Positions 9,079-17,639 of a stretch of 64,000 nucleotides of DNA are shown piece by piece. Under the pieces are notes generated by a model. That model had not been told where the DNA came from. It worked only from the letters and a program-made list of their open reading frames with translations, and did not search any database. Positions within the stretch are counted from its first letter, which is position 1, and every line of letters starts with the position of its first letter. This DNA is from Natronolimnobius baerhuensis. GTDB lineage: Archaea; Halobacteriota; Halobacteria; Halobacteriales; Natrialbaceae. The position numbers were made by a program, and so were the translations under genes. The DNA is taken from the NCBI RefSeq assembly GCF_002177135.1, contig NZ_MWPH01000003.1, forward strand, positions 248,001 to 312,000, read 5' to 3'.

Positions 9079-10059
9079 CTACTCGGAGTCTGGTTCCGGG
9101 TCGCCATCAGCGGGATCGGCCGTCTCGAGGCCTGTGTCGTCGGTATCGGCATCGGCTTCGGCGTCTGCCTCCTCGAGTGCCCAGTCGCGATCAAGCGTCG
9201 GCGTGCCGGTCAGGACAATCGCGAGGGCTGCGAGACCGAAGACGGCGATCCCAATCCCGCCAACGGGGTTGACGAGGAGTTCGTGGCCGCCCTGTGCGAA
9301 GACGAGCATCGTCGTCGCAAAGCCGTTGAAGACGCCGTGAAGCACCGTTGGCGCGACGACCGACTTCGCGCGGACGGCGACGTAGGTGTAGACCGGCGAC
9401 ATCGCGAGACAGGCAAGCGTCATCACGGCGACGCCCTCGAGCGGGTACGACGGGTAGTTGTACCCCTCGAGGATGATCGGTGCGTGCCAGAGTCCCCAGA
9501 CGACGCCGATGGCGGCCGAGGCACCCCAGAAGCCAAGCGGCGCGAGTTCGGTCAGGAGGACGCCGCGCCAGCCGAACTCCTCGCCGAGCGCGAAGACGGC
9601 GTTGATCGTTGCGCCGACGACGAGCGCCGCGATGATCGCTACGATGAGGTTCAGCGGCCAGTCGAACGACGGGCCGGCGGGTGTCTCGCCGTCAGCACCC
9701 TCCGGAACCTGTGCGAAATCCGTTCCCTCGCCGGTCAGCGGGTTCGCGTCGGGGACGAACTCGACCCCCGGCAGGCCGAGTGCGAGCCCGGTGCCAAGCA
9801 GGACGAGGATGATTGGGATAACCGCGGCGAGAGCGAGCCACTGCAGGCGGTTCCACGGGAAGCGAAGGCCCGCTCGCTCGAACGATTTGCCGGTCGCGAT
9901 GTAGGTCGCGAGCCCGGCGAAAAACGGCGTGAACATGTACGCCGGTGCAAGCAGAATCAGACTCACGCCGGTCAGCCACGAGACGGCGACGAACCCGCCC
10001 GCGAGCGCGACGAGCGACCCGACAAAGACGACGAGTGCCTGGCGGTCGATCACGGCCAC
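9079..10059 (-). CDS. CPBP-family intramembrane metalloprotease (CAAX/Abi)
   Basis: 326 residues with about eight membrane helices. Motifs of the CPBP family are in order: E-E-x-x-x-R (EEFGWR, Glu160-Glu161, Arg165), the F/W-x-x-x-H motif (WGLWHAP, His192) and the third motif VLHGVFN, which together bind the metal and do the chemistry in Rce1-like proteases. The C-terminal ~45 residues are a hydrophilic, extremely acidic tail. The start is a GTG at 10059 (a second in-frame GTG is six bases in); a CAAATAG box ~25 bases upstream suits a leaderless start. The promoter lies inside a 110-bp near-palindrome. Substrate unknown; known relatives process prenylated proteins or give bacteriocin self-immunity. 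Confidence 0.88.
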   Translation of the reverse strand: MAVIDRQALVVFVGSLVALAGGFVAVSWLTGVSLILLAPAYMFTPFFAGLATYIATGKSFERAGLRFPWNRLQWLALAAVIPIILVLLGTGLALGLPGVEFVPDANPLTGEGTDFAQVPEGADGETPAGPSFDWPLNLIVAIIAALVVGATINAVFALGEEFGWRGVLLTELAPLGFWGASAAIGVVWGLWHAPIILEGYNYPSYPLEGVAVMTLACLAMSPVYTYVAVRAKSVVAPTVLHGVFNGFATTMLVFAQGGHELLVNPVGGIGIAVFGLAALAIVLTGTPTLDRDWALEEADAEADADTDDTGLETADPADGDPEPDSE

Positions 10060-10061
10060 TC

Positions 10062-10171
10062 ATACTGTTGGACAGAACTATTTGAAGATCGGTCGCTCCA
10101 CTGCGGCCGTCTCCGAGGGCGACGGCCGCGAATTCGCGACCGGCTTCTCACTAACTTCTGTCCGACAGTAT
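10062..10171. repeat. 110-bp near-palindrome with three nested stems
   Basis: Three inverted repeats share one centre (about 10116): ATACTGTTGGACAGAA (10062-10077) with TTCTGTCCGACAGTAT (10156-10171, one mismatch), CGGTCGC (10090-10096) with GCGACCG (10136-10142), and GCGGCCGTC (10103-10111) with GACGGCCGC (10121-10129). Both outer arms also contain the small dyad CTGT-N3-ACAG. It could be a miniature inverted-repeat element, or two copies of an operator flanking a cruciform; the left arm overlaps the CPBP promoter. No clear target duplication is visible. Confidence 0.7.
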
Positions 10172-10322
10172 CACCCACGACGATCTCGAGGTGTCGCATC
10201 GGTGAGTCGTTGTCGCGAGACTCGAAAAGCCTTGCGTCAGCGCCGCGAGTGGCACACAACGCCGTCTCGAGGGGGACTGCCCAAAGCGCAACCCATTCCA
10301 GTCCCGAGGTGGTAGCACCCGT

Positions 10323-10949
10323 ATGACCGACTCCAGCGAGCCGAGCGATACCGCTGCAACCGCCGACGACGGACTCGAGGGCGACATCGACGTCGAGCAG
10401 TGGCGGGCCGAACTCGAGGACAAGCGCGCCGAAAAGGACGAGTTCTTCGCACAACATCCGCAGTCGCCGGTGCCGCCCGAAGAGCGCGACGACTTCGCGG
10501 GCGTCGAGTACTTCGATCCGGACCCGACCTATCGCGTCCACGCGACCGCGACGGTCCACGACGACCCCGAGGTCGTCCTGATGGACACGACCGCGGGCCG
10601 AGAGATGCGCTACCTTCGGCTCGTCACGCTCGAGTTCGACCTCGAGCGCGACGAGGCAGATCTCGAGGACGGCACCTACGAACTCGCGGCCTACCAACTC
10701 GAGAGCCCGAACGAACAGCAGTTGTTCATCCCGTTCCGGGACAAGACGACGGGGCAGCAGACCTACGAGGGCGGGCGCTACATGGAACTCGCACCGGATC
10801 GCGACCTCGAAACGGGCGACGACCTCGTCGTGGACTTCAACCTCGCGTACACGCCCTTCTGTGCCTACAGCGAGACCTACGACTGTCCGCTTCCGCCCGA
10901 GGAAAACTGGCTCGAGGTCACGATTCCGGCGGGCGAGCGCTTCGAGTAG
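10323..10949 (+). CDS. DUF1684-family protein
   Basis: 208 residues. The text LFIPFRDKTTGQQTYEGGRYMEL followed by a V-D-F-N-L-A-Y-x-P-F-C-A-Y segment and C-P-L-P-P-E-E-N-W-L is the hallmark of DUF1684, a soluble family present in bacteria and haloarchaea with no established biochemical role. The conserved Cys pair (in PFCAY and DCPLPP) lies near residues 180 and 189. The first ~25 residues are an acidic low-complexity extension. The 150 bases between the palindrome at 10062-10171 and this ATG show no other gene. Confidence 0.85.
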   Translation: MTDSSEPSDTAATADDGLEGDIDVEQWRAELEDKRAEKDEFFAQHPQSPVPPEERDDFAGVEYFDPDPTYRVHATATVHDDPEVVLMDTTAGREMRYLRLVTLEFDLERDEADLEDGTYELAAYQLESPNEQQLFIPFRDKTTGQQTYEGGRYMELAPDRDLETGDDLVVDFNLAYTPFCAYSETYDCPLPPEENWLEVTIPAGERFE

Positions 10950-11024
10950 TGTGGTAGGGTAGTTGACTCTCGAGCACTCGTCAGGAACCGAAACCATCGC
11001 CTTGCTCCACCCGGTTGTTCGAGT

Positions 11025-11804
11025 ATGCCGACTGCTGTGACCGACTCCGTCTCGCTGTATTACGACCGCACAGGCGACGGTCCGTCCGTTGTCTTCGTCC
11101 CCGAAGCCGGCCTCGGCGGCTGGTCGTGGGGGTGGCAACACGGATCCATCGCCGGCCTCTACGAGGCCGTCGTCTGGGACCTCCGTGGCACCGGCCGCTC
11201 CGATTCGCCACCGGGCCCCTACGCGCTCGAGACGCTCGCAGCCGACCTCGAGGCGGTCCTCGCCGATTGCGGCATCCGGAAGGCCCACGTCGTCGGCTGC
11301 GGACTCGGCGGCGCGGTCGCACTCGAGGCCGCCCGTTCCTCGAGTCGCGTCGCAACGCTCTCGCTGATCGGCACCGCGGCCGAGGGCTCGGCGTTCGACC
11401 TCGAGACGCTGTTCGCCCCGCCGGACGATCCGGACGCACTTCGGAAGTCGCTCGAGGCAGGTCTCTCCACCGAGTTTCTCGCTGCACAGCCCGACGCTGT
11501 GTCAGGAATGGTCGACTGGCGCGCCGACGGCGACGCCGACTGCGCGGGCTGGGATGCGCAGGTTGGCGCACTCGAGGACTTCGACGCGCGCGACTGGCTC
11601 GTCGAGGTGGCCCAGCCAACGCGAGTTTTCCACGGAACCGACGATGCACTCGTGCCAGCGTCGGCGGGTCGCGACCTCGCGCGCGGGCTGCCACGCGGTG
11701 AGTTCGTCTCGCTCGAGGGTGCGGGCCACCTTGCAATGATCGAGCAATCGCGGACGCTCAACGACCGGTTGGTTGGCTTTCTCGAGGACCAGACGAACGA
11801 CTGA
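11025..11804 (+). CDS. Alpha/beta-hydrolase-fold protein lacking the nucleophile serine
   Basis: 259 residues with the full alpha/beta hydrolase layout: an oxyanion-loop segment (FVPEAGLGGWSWGW), a dipeptide WDLRGTGRSD, a nucleophile-elbow region, FHGTDDALVP (acid residue) and GAGHLAMIEQ (histidine). The elbow normally reads G-x-S-x-G; here it is V-G-C-G-L-G-G, so glycine replaces the catalytic serine, with cysteine one residue earlier. The acid and histidine positions are kept. Either catalysis is lost or the cysteine or another group is used. The ATG at 11025 fits the fold. Spacing from the DUF1684 gene is 75 bases, same strand, so shared transcription is possible. Confidence 0.8.
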   Translation: MPTAVTDSVSLYYDRTGDGPSVVFVPEAGLGGWSWGWQHGSIAGLYEAVVWDLRGTGRSDSPPGPYALETLAADLEAVLADCGIRKAHVVGCGLGGAVALEAARSSSRVATLSLIGTAAEGSAFDLETLFAPPDDPDALRKSLEAGLSTEFLAAQPDAVSGMVDWRADGDADCAGWDAQVGALEDFDARDWLVEVAQPTRVFHGTDDALVPASAGRDLARGLPRGEFVSLEGAGHLAMIEQSRTLNDRLVGFLEDQTND

Positions 11805-11853
11805 TTCATGTCAAAAGTATAACTTATTGTGGGAGGGCACGAAAATTCGCGGT

Positions 11854-11922
11854 ATGAGCAGGGACACTGACCGCTCGCTCCGCCGACGTGCCGACGACGG
11901 ACGAGACGGTATCGAACGATAG
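11854..11922 (+). CDS. Possible 22-residue basic ORF
   Basis: An ATG at 11854 lies about 30 bases after a TATA-like GTATAACTTA and opens 22 codons of a very basic, arginine-rich peptide before TAG. Position and promoter suggest a leaderless message, but composition and length give no family, and the ORF could be chance. It is the only coding candidate in the 277-base gap between the hydrolase-like gene and the amidotransferase gene. Confidence 0.2.
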   Translation: MSRDTDRSLRRRADDGRDGIER

Positions 11923-11972
11923 TGGTCTCGTGTGGCTATCTGGTTCAGGAACAAACGAGCTCGGACTGACTA

Positions 11973-12057
11973 TGAGACATCCATTGTCTCACATCGGATG
12001 TGGACGGTCACATGTCCATGGTTGCGGCAACGTCCGCATCGGACAGAAAGCCTTTCT
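11973..12057 (+). other. Array of short perfect hairpins before the amidotransferase gene
   Basis: Within 85 bases: TGAGACA/TGTCTCA (11973-11991), CACAT/ATGTG (11990-12002, overlapping its neighbours), TGGAC/GTCCA (12001-12018), GTTG/CAAC (12021-12031), GTCCG/CGGAC (12032-12044) and AGAAA/TTTCT (12045-12057). Neighbouring stems share bases, so alternative folds are possible. A TATA-like CTTTCTTTATC overlaps the last one, so the array may lie upstream of the transcript (as operator DNA) or be a small RNA of its own. Confidence 0.45.
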
Positions 12058-12081
12058 TTATCGAGTTGCCAGTAGGGGACA

Positions 12082-12879
12082 ATGAGTCAACTACGCATTG
12101 CCGTCCTGAACGCCGCCCACCAGGACGAGAACACGACGCGGAACTTCCGGCGCGAACTGGATGCCTCGCTGTCGGAATTCGACGTAACAAGCGGAACGGT
12201 ACCCGACCACTTCGCGTTCGACGGGGTCGTGGTCACCGGTTCGCGGTCCTCCGTGTACTGGGACGATGACTGGATTGCGACGACCGCTGAGTGGGTCGAT
12301 GACGCTATCTCTCGAGACATTCCGCATCTTGGTATCTGTTGGGGACACCAACTTCTCGCGCATGTCCTCGGTGGCACCGTCTCCGATATGGGTGCCTACG
12401 AAGTCGGCTACAGCGATATCGAGCAGACCGCTGACTCCCGCCTGTTCGATGGCATCTCGAGCGAGTTCAGCGCCTTCACCAGCCACTCCGACGAAGTCGC
12501 CGACCTCCCGCCCGGCGCATCCCCGCTCGCCGAGAATCACTACTCCAATCACGGCTTCCGCAAGGACCGGGTCTTCGGCGTGCAGTTCCACCCCGAATAC
12601 GACACCAAAACCGCCCGCGACCTCGTCCACCGCAAGGAACTCTCCGACGAACGCCTCGAGTCCATTCTCGGGGAAATCACCCAGGAGAACTATCGAGCGG
12701 CCTGCCCCGCAAAACTCGTCTTCGACAACTATCTCGAGTTCGTCCAGGAAGTGCGCGAGCAGGAGCAAGCACAGACGCAAATGCAAGCCACAGCCATCGA
12801 AACTCCATCCAGCGTCGACACCGATGCCGATGCAGATATCGACGCCGATGCGACGACCGAGGTTGGTTGTTCCGATTGA
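12082..12879 (+). CDS. Class I glutamine amidotransferase (GMP synthase-like)
   Basis: 265 residues. The nucleophile elbow GICWGHQLL places Cys86, and VQFHPEYD gives His170 and Glu172, completing the C-H-E triad that hydrolyses glutamine to ammonia. It stands alone without a synthase domain, like the GuaA-type and related free-standing amidotransferases common in haloarchaea, whose acceptor is usually unknown. The last ~35 residues are a Gln-rich and then Asp-Ala-repeat tail that ends EVGCSD, outside the enzyme fold. The start at 12082 is about 22-26 bases after a TATA-like box, fitting a leaderless transcript. Base composition changes sharply right after its stop. Confidence 0.87.
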   Translation: MSQLRIAVLNAAHQDENTTRNFRRELDASLSEFDVTSGTVPDHFAFDGVVVTGSRSSVYWDDDWIATTAEWVDDAISRDIPHLGICWGHQLLAHVLGGTVSDMGAYEVGYSDIEQTADSRLFDGISSEFSAFTSHSDEVADLPPGASPLAENHYSNHGFRKDRVFGVQFHPEYDTKTARDLVHRKELSDERLESILGEITQENYRAACPAKLVFDNYLEFVQEVREQEQAQTQMQATAIETPSSVDTDADADIDADATTEVGCSD

Positions 12880-13404
12880 ATTTTCGGTTTTCTTGAACCT
12901 CACCGTCGTCCAGTGGGTCCGTGCTGATACCCTCAAGTTCGGGTGGTTCTACATATGATAGTAGTTTCAATGAGTACTCGAGCGCATAGTTTTCGTGTGA
13001 TCGGTACGCAAATAGTTTTAACTGTACGATAGCGAGTGGAACCCTCTGCCTGAAGTTTCTAGTCTGCGAAAATTCCCGTTTGCGCCGGTAACGAGTGCCT
13101 CACAGCATCTTCGTTTGGTGAACATCCAGCGGTCACCTGTTACTACGATCAATGGCTGAGTAATTATTATTAGAAAATACTAAAGCTAATCAGCAAAAAC
13201 ATCATTCTGTTATTGCCTACCCAAGAACCTATCAAAGTAACAGCGTCTTCCAGCGCTTACTATCGGAAACGCACTAGGGGACATATTATTATGCATATGA
13301 ATATGAAAAAGAAATAGGATTACCGAGGTATTATATATTTAGAAATAGTGGTTGAAAATAGAATAAATCACTGATGACATTTTTCGAGATTAAGAGGCTA
13401 TAAT
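12880..13404. other. Gene-free left edge of the AT-rich island
   Basis: No ORF with coding character is visible in 525 bases. Composition drops from GC-rich to AT-rich after about 13,140. The part 13,020-13,150 is GC-moderate and reads like old coding or insertion-element debris, but I cannot name it. A TATA-like TTATATATTTA (about 13,330-13,340) and a weak GAGG ahead of 13,405 probably serve the exporter gene. Confidence 0.5.
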
Positions 13405-15909
13405 ATGATTAGTAAACCGTTAGAAAGGCTGGTAAACTTTGTTACAACTCATAATCGTGTTGTCGTTCTCGTACTCCTCGTTCTCACGGCGGGAGTGGCC
13501 GTCGGTATCGGGAATATCGAAGGTGGTGAAGCAGAAGACGAGGATCTATTTCCCGAGACTACTCCCGCTGAGAAGGCCGAGTACGTCGATGAACGGTATT
13601 CCACCGAGGACGGTACTGAGACCGATACTGCGTACACTGAAGTATACGTAAGGGACGAATCAAATAACGCACTCTCGAAAGAACCGTTACTTGACACACT
13701 CCAGTACAAACAAACGGTTCTCGAAAACGAGTCGGTCGCAGTTGCGATTCCCGCTGATGGCGAGATCACAAGCATCGCAAGTATCGTTGCGGCGGCCGCT
13801 GCGGACGATCCGGATGCCACCCTCGATGAGCAGATCGGTGCGCTCGAATCAACTAGCGAAGCGGAGGTAACGTCGATTGTCTCGGAGGCACTTTCCGAGG
13901 AACCCGAAGCGCGTCAACTCGTCTCGAACAGTTACGACCCAGAAACGACGTCAGCCGAAAGCCATCAAATCATATTTGTATTCGAAACAACCGAGGATGG
14001 GGAAATCAACGATGCGGTGACGAGCCACCTCTTCGAAACAGCTAGTGACCGGGAAAACCCCGAGTATTTCACGTTGAATGAGCACGCCCTTGTCGAAGCT
14101 AACGAGCAGATGAACGAGAACACGATAGGACTAATCCTCCCGGTTGCATTAGCTCTCATTCTAGGCGTGCTCGCGTTCACGTACCGCGATCTCGTTGACG
14201 TTATCGTCGGAATGGTCGGCGTCGTCGTTTCGATTATCTGGATGTTCGGTATCCTTGGATGGCTCGAGATTTCTGCCGGAATAACGATGATCGTCGGTCC
14301 GGTGTTGATTGCCGCACTCAGTATCGACTATGGATTTCATATATTCATGCGGTACCGTGAACAACGGGACAGCGGCGAACCGATACGTCCGCCAATGAAC
14401 CGTGCCGTTCGGTCGGTCTCGATTGCCCTCTGTCTCGTGACGATCACTGCAGGAATCGGATTCCTCTCGAATATTGTGAACCCACTCGAAAATATTCGAG
14501 ATCTCGGACTCGGAATCACGTTCGGAGTCATTTCCGCGTTTCTCATCTTCGTCACGCTCGTCCCGGCTCTGAAGGTTAGCATCGACCAGACACTGGAGCG
14601 CTTCAGACTCGACCGCCAGAAACACCCATTAGGGGATGGAGCGGTGCTGCGACCGTTCCTTCAAAGTGGAGTCGTTCTCGCGAAACGGGCTGCACCAATC
14701 GTTGTCGTTGTCGCGTTGGTCGCTACCGCTGGTTCGGCAGCTGCTTGGACGGCACTCGACGAAGAACCCTTCGAACAGCAGACAGAGCCCGCTCCCGAGT
14801 GGATGGGCGAGCTTCCCGGCCCACTCGCCTGGGAGGACCCTGAGTATAACCTTAACGAAATTTATGTCCAGGAACAGTTCCAGCCAGTTGCACAAAACGA
14901 GGGTGATCGGATTCAAATTTTAATCCAAGGTGATGTGACAAACGATGAGACGCTTACGCGAATCCACGAAGCGAAAGACACCGGTGTCTTCGCTGAGAGT
15001 ACCGGGAACACTGATACCGTTTCGGTCTTAACAGCAATGGACGACCTCGCCGAGGAAGACGACGAGTTCGCTGCAGCTATTTCGGAAGCCGACACGTCCG
15101 GAAACGGTGTTCCTGATACGAATCTCGAAGCACTGTATAACGAGATGTACACTCTCTCACCTGAGTCAGCGAGTCAGGTAATTGAATCGACTGATGGAAC
15201 CTATCAATCGATTCGGATAATCGGTCCGGCCGATGGCGGTGGCAGTCTCAGCGAACGAGCTGATGATCAGACGGCTGTCGCATCGACTGTCGAGGACGAC
15301 AGCAATCTCACGGCGACGGCAGTCAGCGAGACAACGATCCTCCAATCAGGAATCGAAGCAATTACTGACGGAATCTTGCACGTGATGGTGCTCGCCCTCG
15401 TTTCTGTTTTCGTTGTCTATACGATAATTGCACGATATCTATACGGCAGTGCAACTCTCGGTGCCGTAACGGTCATTCCTATCGTTCTCGTGACCGGCCT
15501 CGTCATCTCCGGAATGTACGTCCTGGATCTCCCCCTCACATTGGTGACTGCATTGTTAATGAGCCTAGTCATCGGTCTCGGTATCGATTACAACATCCAC
15601 GTTAGCGATCGGTTCGCTCAGGAACTCGAGGCCGGACGCAATTTCTCCCAGGCCCTCGAGGCTGCCGTCGTCAACACTGGTGGTGCCTTACTGGGGAGTG
15701 CCCTAACTACTGCCGTCGCTTTTGCTGCAATAATTTTGCATCCCCATCCTCAACTCGAGAATTTAGGGACACTGGTTGTTCTGGCGTTGCTTATGTCGTT
15801 CCTCGTCAGTGTGTTCGTTCTCCCGAGCCTGCTCACAATCTGGGCACGGTTCACGTTACCGACTGAGGAGGTGACAGAGACGGAAACGACATCGCCGAGT
15901 GATGACTGA
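13405..15909 (+). CDS. RND/MMPL-family exporter
   Basis: 834 residues in the classic two-fold RND layout: a membrane helix at 18-36, a large outside domain (about 37-240), five to six helices (245-430), a second outside domain (~460-650) and a final helix bundle (~655-815). Both halves carry the I-D-Y motif in the proton-relay helix (SIDYGFH near 307, GIDYNIH near 725), as in MMPL and SecDF-like proton-driven transporters, which move lipids, sterol-like compounds or peptides outward. No helper protein gene is adjacent. It is the first gene of the island. A weak GAGG lies ~10 bases before the ATG. Cargo unknown; export of the nearby peptide is an inference. Confidence 0.88.
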   Translation: MISKPLERLVNFVTTHNRVVVLVLLVLTAGVAVGIGNIEGGEAEDEDLFPETTPAEKAEYVDERYSTEDGTETDTAYTEVYVRDESNNALSKEPLLDTLQYKQTVLENESVAVAIPADGEITSIASIVAAAAADDPDATLDEQIGALESTSEAEVTSIVSEALSEEPEARQLVSNSYDPETTSAESHQIIFVFETTEDGEINDAVTSHLFETASDRENPEYFTLNEHALVEANEQMNENTIGLILPVALALILGVLAFTYRDLVDVIVGMVGVVVSIIWMFGILGWLEISAGITMIVGPVLIAALSIDYGFHIFMRYREQRDSGEPIRPPMNRAVRSVSIALCLVTITAGIGFLSNIVNPLENIRDLGLGITFGVISAFLIFVTLVPALKVSIDQTLERFRLDRQKHPLGDGAVLRPFLQSGVVLAKRAAPIVVVVALVATAGSAAAWTALDEEPFEQQTEPAPEWMGELPGPLAWEDPEYNLNEIYVQEQFQPVAQNEGDRIQILIQGDVTNDETLTRIHEAKDTGVFAESTGNTDTVSVLTAMDDLAEEDDEFAAAISEADTSGNGVPDTNLEALYNEMYTLSPESASQVIESTDGTYQSIRIIGPADGGGSLSERADDQTAVASTVEDDSNLTATAVSETTILQSGIEAITDGILHVMVLALVSVFVVYTIIARYLYGSATLGAVTVIPIVLVTGLVISGMYVLDLPLTLVTALLMSLVIGLGIDYNIHVSDRFAQELEAGRNFSQALEAAVVNTGGALLGSALTTAVAFAAIILHPHPQLENLGTLVVLALLMSFLVSVFVLPSLLTIWARFTLPTEEVTETETTSPSDD

Positions 15910-15936
15910 GCAATTGTCGTTTAGATACTCGATTGA

Positions 15937-15956
15937 TGTACCCGAGTGAGGGTACA
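15937..15956. terminator. Hairpin between convergent exporter and DUF6895-like genes
   Basis: Perfect 7-bp stem TGTACCC/GGGTACA with a six-base loop, 28 bases after the exporter stop and 100 bases from the end of the convergent gene. It could end transcription from either side, although no long T-run follows. Confidence 0.4.
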
Positions 15957-16056
15957 ACTGTAGTTGCGCGAAAGCCTACGACTGACATCGTGGGAGCGGT
16001 CGACTTCTAAATTCTTCATACGCAATACGAGACGTGGGCACTGATTCGGGGGACGT

Positions 16057-17442
16057 TCACTCTCTATCTCTGTCAGTTTCATCCGATTTCACGGCAGAGA
16101 GTGCTGCTTCACACCGATTCGTACACTGATTCCGGAATTCGCGATCGAACGTATCGGTAGTTCCCACTCCGTTGCAGTATACGTACTGTTCGTCAGTAAA
16201 GTATCCAATGTGGTCGTCGGGGGTTCGTTGGTTCTGAAGGAATTTCACGCACGCGTTGAAGACATCGCTGTATGCGCGCGCAACTCGAGACCCGGTGAGA
16301 GATTCCAACAGCGGTGCGGCCTCCGTGAGTTTGTACTCGGATAGTACTGCAACGAGATTTCCGAGAGTCAGTAGTTGCGTGGCCGAGTCTGATAACCAGT
16401 AGCCGAAATCTCTTGTCGGTGCCTCGTTTCGAAGTCGGTCCCACTCTTGTTCGAGAACGGCGAAACAAAGACCGGACGCGATGACGGTGTGATAATCGTG
16501 GAACCAGTGTTCACTGTTTTCATCCCACTCACCCAACGAATCTATATCGATATCTGAATTTTGAATCCGTTGAGTTGACGACGCGATAGCGTCTCTCACT
16601 CCCGATCCTGGAACAATTCCATTCTCACTTCTGGTTTGCAGCCAGGAGAGTACGAACTTCACAAATTCCGGATCAAGCTGTCGCTGGATAATTCCAGCCA
16701 GCAGGAGTTCTGCAACGGCGTCAGTGTCGTCAATCGCAAGGAACCGAAGAAGAAGACCGGATAGACACGTCGAAAGATCGGTGGGGACGATGGTATCCGG
16801 AAACCCTTCTCCAGGGATTCCGAAGTTCGTGTAATAAAATATATTGTGAGTAATAGCGTATACATCACGGCGATTACACTGAATAAATCCTGGTTCCTTT
16901 CGGATATTACTAACGGACAAAATAGTGGCGGGATCAAGATGTTCCGTCTGGAACCCTAACTGTTCAAGAATATGATAATAGTGGAGTTGAACGAACGGGT
17001 ACCGTTCTGGAGAGTGAATTGGTTTTTGTGTGACCGTCCGTTCGAGAACCATCGTGGCTTCGGTCCTTAACCTCCCGCGAGTAGCGGGAATGGCGAACGG
17101 GTACCCATACTGTACGATATCTGTAGGATAGCGGGACAACAACTCGAAGTACCGTCGATCGTTGACAGTTTCCGTGATAGAGTCTACTAGTTTGTCGTGG
17201 TTTGCTTCTTGATCCGTGATCTGACTCGTAACTTGGAGAAAGAGGCTAAGTTCACTAAATGCTTTCCGACGAATCTGTCGTTTCCTCTTATCTTTCCACA
17301 CTAGTGGATTGTATTCTTCTATGTAGTTTGTGTGCCAATCAACGGAGGCATCGGCCATTTTGGCTGCTTCAGACGGCACGTTTTCCGTTGCAATTGGTTC
17401 GAGATCATGAAACCGTGAATCGACTTTTTCATCACTACCCAT
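16057..17442 (-). CDS. DUF6895-like protein of the island
   Basis: 461 residues, soluble and largely helical, with no signal peptide. The middle contains YAITHNIFYYTNFG (about residues 190-203) and a following segment of the type LLLAGI...DPEFVKFVLSWLQ...NGIVPG, which I recall as the core pattern of DUF6895 proteins of actinobacteria (T-H-x-x-F-x-x-T-D-x-G). This match is from memory and unverified. A C-x-x-x-C pair (QCTNRC) is near the C-terminus. No known catalytic motif is visible. The ATG at 17442 is followed by a charged N-terminus; the promoter region is shared with the divergent S12 hydrolase gene at 17640. Possible roles include peptide modification or an accessory protein; not established. 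Confidence 0.7.
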   Translation of the reverse strand: MGSDEKVDSRFHDLEPIATENVPSEAAKMADASVDWHTNYIEEYNPLVWKDKRKRQIRRKAFSELSLFLQVTSQITDQEANHDKLVDSITETVNDRRYFELLSRYPTDIVQYGYPFAIPATRGRLRTEATMVLERTVTQKPIHSPERYPFVQLHYYHILEQLGFQTEHLDPATILSVSNIRKEPGFIQCNRRDVYAITHNIFYYTNFGIPGEGFPDTIVPTDLSTCLSGLLLRFLAIDDTDAVAELLLAGIIQRQLDPEFVKFVLSWLQTRSENGIVPGSGVRDAIASSTQRIQNSDIDIDSLGEWDENSEHWFHDYHTVIASGLCFAVLEQEWDRLRNEAPTRDFGYWLSDSATQLLTLGNLVAVLSEYKLTEAAPLLESLTGSRVARAYSDVFNACVKFLQNQRTPDDHIGYFTDEQYVYCNGVGTTDTFDREFRNQCTNRCEAALSAVKSDETDRDRE

Positions 17443-17639
17443 GATTAAAATAATTATATGTTAGGGCTATAAGTATATTGTGTAGAAAATGGTCGAGCAG
17501 TCGTCTGAGAATTCTTTATTAATAATGGGTACTGTATTCTTTCTATACCTGTTTGGACTAAACGTTGAGAGACGCGAAGCAACACGTAAATGTCAACCAA
17601 TCTCAAAAACTTTATCTGTGTATTAAATAAAGAGTTATT

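Noticed and set aside
12880-13404. Possible remnant of an insertion sequence at the island's left edge
   Set aside because: No transposase fragment, terminal repeats or target duplication could be identified.
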